From an uncultured bacterium (GTDB lineage: Bacteria; Bacillota; Clostridia; Oscillospirales; Butyricicoccaceae): DNA of 7,346 nt. Of this stretch, positions 5,049 through 7,346 are shown piece after piece. The position numbers and the translations under genes were made by a program. The number at the start of each line of letters is the position of its first letter. Positions within the stretch are counted from its first letter, which is position 1. The stretch covers positions 1-7,346 of the forward strand of contig CAJMOV010000093.1 of the NCBI GenBank assembly GCA_905215125.1. The letters run 5' to 3'. A model generated the notes under the pieces. That model ran no database searches and was not told where the DNA came from. It was given only the letters and a program-made list of their open reading frames with translations.

Positions 5049-6923
5049 TTAGATGAGCAGCAGATAGGCTGCGTTTTCCGGGTTGTACTTCTTGTCAATG
5101 AGAGAGTCGTAGGTGCGTACCAGATCCTTGTCCAGCACCATGATTCGGCGGTCGGCGGGCAGCTCGGGCAGCGTGGTCAGCGGGCCGTCCAGCTTGTAAA
5201 CGGCGTTGGGCAGGCCGGCAGGGCCGAAGCCTTCGCCATGATAGACGGGCAGGGTTTCAACATCACGGTAGTGGAAGGAAGCGACCGCGCAGGTTTCGAC
5301 GCCGTCCGTCGTTTCGAAAACAGGGGAAACCAGGTCGCGGCTGGGGTTGCAGGGGGTCGTCAGAAAGCCGGTGCCCACCTGGTCGTCGATGGGGGCAAAG
5401 GCCGCTTCAAACAGCCCATAAACGCCGCTGTCGTCCCGGCCGGAGAAGGAGGCGATGAGCACGCCGCCGATATTCGGCAGCTCGGCCAAGTTAAAGCCGG
5501 TCATCAGTTCGCTGACAACCAGGTCAAAGGGAGAGGCGTCGGTCAGGATATAGCGCTTCCCCAGACGGCTGCGCCAGGCGTCGGAAATAGGCGCTCGGGC
5601 CAGGGCCTTCTGGGCGAACGGACCTTTGCGGCCCTTCTGGCGGCACATAATGTAGGTATCCTCTCCGTGGGTGGTAAAACTGAAGCTCTGATTATTTTCT
5701 GCCTCGAATTCCTCGCCGTTGAAGTGCATGGTCTTAAACAGGCTTTCGTGCCCGCCGCGGGTATCGTCGCGGGTGATGGTCATATGTGCGCCGTAGAGAT
5801 GAGCGTTGAGGATGCCGCTCGGCACCAGATAGGTGCCGCTGTATGCAGAAATCATGTCGGCCGGAACCGGCTTGAGCCGGGTGTAAATATTAACGCCCTG
5901 CTCCAGCATGGCGACGGCAAACAGGCGGAAAATGGTTCCACCGACATCCAGCTTGCAGTCATGGGTCTGCGAAATGGCGAGAACGGCGTTGTATTTGGGC
6001 ACGACGAAGAACTGGGTGGTAAACTGGAAGCTGTTGCCGCTCTTTTGCAGCACGCCGTCCCCCATGTCATATTCCGGGTCGCGATAGTCGACGCTGTCCC
6101 AGCCCAAGCCGTACAGCGTCGAGCGCTCGTCGCAGTCAAGGAAGGTTCTACCCTGGCGTTTGGCCATTTCCTGCTTGCTCTGTTCGCTGATGATGTCGTT
6201 TTTCTCCAAAAACAGCTGGCCGAATTTACACAGATCCTCCATGCTGGTGGTAAAGCCCGCGCCGCCCTGGATAAGCAGCAGCTCGGCAGGCTTGTCCCCT
6301 TCGCGGACAAGCGGGTTGGCGGGGTTGTGAACAGGGGAAAGGCGAGTGGAAAAAGCCCCGATGGGGTCGGTGATATGGTCGCGGCAATACTCGGCAAAGG
6401 GGACGCCCGTCACCTCCGCCACGACCATTTCCGCCATGGTAAAGCCGTCGTTGCAATAGGTTGAATAGGTGCCGGGCGCCGCCTTCAGGTGGCTTTTGGC
6501 CATGTGGGCGTAAACGTCGGCATAGTAATCGCTTCCCTTTAGGCTGGAAACGGAGAAGCCCTTCCACTGTGTCCCCGGCAGACCGGAGGTATGGCACAGG
6601 CAATGGCGCACCGTGATGTCGCGGTAACGCTCATCCAGCATGCGGAAACGGGGCAGATACTGGCAGATAGGGATGTCTAGGCCGATTTTTCCCTGCTCGA
6701 CCAGCTGCATGACGGCCACCGTGCAAAAAATCTTGGAGACCGACGCGACATTGTAGGTACAGGAGGTAGTGGCAGGCTTTTTATCCTTGCCGCCCTGGCT
6801 GCCTAATGAATCACTAGCCAGCAGCTTACCGTCCTTCAGGATGGCATAGGAAACAGAGGTGTAGTCCTTGGGCAAGCCCAGACGCAGGATACCCGACAGT
6901 TTTTCTGTCAGCTGATTTGTCAT
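5049..6923 (-). CDS. Serine hydrolase, penicillin-binding/class C beta-lactamase fold
   Basis: A 624-residue protein with an N-terminal transpeptidase-like domain (about 1-345). The catalytic SXXK is S61-V-S-K64 in YNVASVSKIF, the second motif is Y156-C-N158, and the third is K294-S-G296 in LQKSGNSF. The family signature CHTSGLPG lies at 110-117. The remaining 280 or so residues look beta-rich; a YSGTYLVPSGIL stretch (361-372) resembles the lipocalin-like domain seen after many such hydrolases. Two C-terminal barrels, as in D-aminopeptidase DAP, are possible but not shown. No signal peptide or lipobox is present, so it should act in the cytoplasm, on a peptide, D-amino-acid amide or ester more likely than on cell-wall peptidoglycan. 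The start is ATG 6923-6921, eleven bases after AAGGAG (6940-6935). The in-frame ATG at 6977 overlaps the -35 box and is upstream of the predicted transcription start, so I reject it. Confidence 0.87.
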   Translation of the reverse strand: MTNQLTEKLSGILRLGLPKDYTSVSYAILKDGKLLASDSLGSQGGKDKKPATTSCTYNVASVSKIFCTVAVMQLVEQGKIGLDIPICQYLPRFRMLDERYRDITVRHCLCHTSGLPGTQWKGFSVSSLKGSDYYADVYAHMAKSHLKAAPGTYSTYCNDGFTMAEMVVAEVTGVPFAEYCRDHITDPIGAFSTRLSPVHNPANPLVREGDKPAELLLIQGGAGFTTSMEDLCKFGQLFLEKNDIISEQSKQEMAKRQGRTFLDCDERSTLYGLGWDSVDYRDPEYDMGDGVLQKSGNSFQFTTQFFVVPKYNAVLAISQTHDCKLDVGGTIFRLFAVAMLEQGVNIYTRLKPVPADMISAYSGTYLVPSGILNAHLYGAHMTITRDDTRGGHESLFKTMHFNGEEFEAENNQSFSFTTHGEDTYIMCRQKGRKGPFAQKALARAPISDAWRSRLGKRYILTDASPFDLVVSELMTGFNLAELPNIGGVLIASFSGRDDSGVYGLFEAAFAPIDDQVGTGFLTTPCNPSRDLVSPVFETTDGVETCAVASFHYRDVETLPVYHGEGFGPAGLPNAVYKLDGPLTTLPELPADRRIMVLDKDLVRTYDSLIDKKYNPENAAYLLLI

Positions 6924-6948
6924 TTTTGAACACGCTCCTTTGGTAAAT

Positions 6949-6977
6949 ACTATACCGTGTTTTGCAGTGCATGTCAA
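6949..6977 (-). promoter_or_regulatory. Near-consensus sigma-A promoter of the serine hydrolase
   Basis: On the minus strand TTGACA (6977-6972) and TATAGT (6954-6949) are separated by 17 bases, eleven of twelve positions matching consensus. Transcription should start near 6942, giving a leader of about 20 bases. Expression is likely strong and unregulated by any leader structure. Confidence 0.87.
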
Positions 6978-7106
6978 ACCTTATAAGCCAATATACACAG
7001 TAAGATGCGTCGCCTGCCGGGGGGAAGGGACAGATGAAGCAAGGCCGCTCCCTGTATGCCTGCATGGTGCAATACGCAAGCCAATTAGACAACACTGGCA
7101 AGGAAT
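6978..7106. other. Intergenic spacer with one doubtful 24-codon frame
   Basis: This spacer lies between the serine hydrolase promoter and the SLH gene terminator. The only candidate is a 24-codon frame on the plus strand, ATG 7034 to TAA 7106-7108, encoding MKQGRSLYAC followed by MVQYASQLDNTGKE. A purine-rich AAGGGA lies five bases upstream of the ATG. I find no convincing plus-strand promoter (an isolated TATACA at 6992-6997 has no -35) and do not recognise the peptide, so it is not called as a gene. Confidence 0.15.
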
Positions 7107-7144
7107 AAAACAAGGCGGCCAGAGCAATTTGCTCTGACCGCCTT
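7107..7144 (-). terminator. Rho-independent terminator of the SLH-domain gene
   Basis: On the minus strand AAGGCGGTCAGAGCA (7144-7130) and TGCTCTGGCCGCCTT (7126-7112) form a 15-bp stem with one G-T pair and a three-base loop, followed by GTTTT (7111-7107). It lies 18 bases after the stop codon and separates this gene from the serine hydrolase, which has its own promoter. The plus-strand side has only TTT after the stem. Confidence 0.88.
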
Positions 7145-7162
7145 TGAAATTGTACGGGCTGA

Positions 7163-7346
7163 TTATTCGGCGAACGCACGATACAGGAACGTCACGATTT
7201 GTCCGCGGGTGCAGATGTCATCCGGCGAAAACTCGGTCGCGCTCGTTCCGCTGGTTACGCCTGCTTCCACCGCCCAGCTTACCGCTGCGGAGGAAACATC
7301 GGTAAAATTGGCCTGCGCCGCATCCGGGCTGCCTGCGTGCTTCCAT
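7163..7346 (-). CDS. C-terminal end of an SLH-domain surface protein (partial)
   Basis: The frame is open from the window edge to TAA 7165-7163 and gives the last 60 residues. They form one S-layer homology repeat: NFTDVSSAAVSWAVEAGV (13-30), then the TSGTS turn, EFSPDD (38-43) and the hallmark TRGQIVTFLYR (46-56), ending in AFAE. The first residues (WKHAGSPDAAQA) look like the tail and linker of a preceding SLH repeat, so at least two repeats probably exist. SLH domains bind pyruvylated secondary cell-wall polymer and hold exported proteins on the surface; here they are at the C-terminus. A GT2-type glycosyltransferase at the other end of the window could be related to envelope polymer synthesis, but nothing links them directly. 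What the rest of the protein does cannot be seen. Confidence 0.92.
   Translation of the reverse strand, partial: WKHAGSPDAAQANFTDVSSAAVSWAVEAGVTSGTSATEFSPDDICTRGQIVTFLYRAFAE

Noticed and set aside
4187..5098. Long minus-strand open frame opposite the AbgB-like gene
   Set aside because: The plus strand carries a full set of M20 motifs with promoter and ribosome binding site. The antisense frame also spans the 5012-5041 terminator and has no recognisable domain.
4920..6464. A 514-codon open frame on the plus strand opposite the serine hydrolase
   Set aside because: It lies antisense to a gene with intact catalytic motifs and a near-perfect promoter, crosses a strong terminator at 5012-5041, and its product shows no recognisable domain. 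GC-rich codon bias explains the long frame.
6924..6977. 18-residue N-terminal extension of the serine hydrolase from ATG 6977
   Set aside because: The codons overlap both promoter boxes (6949-6977) and lie upstream of the predicted transcription start, so they would not be in the mRNA.

Overview
The window looks like a chromosomal stretch of a GC-rich (by eye a little under 60 %) anaerobic Gram-positive of the Clostridia, probably a gut-type lineage. The reasons are near-consensus sigma-A promoters, strong AGGAGG-type ribosome binding sites, a THF riboswitch driving an ECF-transporter folT, a small CXXC protein of the clostridial CD1871A type next to a polyferredoxin, a radical SAM enzyme, and an SLH-domain surface protein. 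No mobile element, CRISPR array, tRNA or rRNA was seen.

Layout. (1) 1-259, + strand: the C-terminal end of a membrane protein, probably a family 2 glycosyltransferase, closed by a terminator. (2) 262-2867, + strand: a promoter, then a radical SAM enzyme, a TlpA/ResA-type thioredoxin lipoprotein, a 48-residue CXXC protein and a membrane polyferredoxin. The last three genes overlap, and the 48-residue gene is easily missed. A bidirectional terminator follows. (3) 2877-3579, - strand: folT with its promoter, a complete THF aptamer and a readable expression platform with competing hairpins. (4) 3624-5041, + strand: a divergently transcribed M20-family amidohydrolase most like AbgB (p-aminobenzoyl-glutamate hydrolase subunit B), ending in a 13-bp bidirectional terminator. 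(5) 5049-6977, - strand: a 624-residue cytoplasmic serine hydrolase of the penicillin-binding/class C beta-lactamase fold, with a near-perfect promoter. (6) 7107-7346, - strand: the C-terminal SLH repeat of a surface protein and its terminator.

How the genes may work together. The TlpA, CXXC and polyferredoxin trio looks like a membrane redox unit. Low-potential electrons in the cytoplasm would pass through the polyferredoxin clusters to an exported CXXC peptide and on to the lipoprotein thioredoxin. This is inference from domain content, predicted topology and gene overlap. folT and the AbgB-like gene share a divergent control region and could both serve folate salvage: FolT imports folates, and AbgB-type enzymes cleave the folate breakdown product p-aminobenzoyl-glutamate. 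The best candidates for something under-described are the redox trio and the three-arm switch below the THF aptamer.
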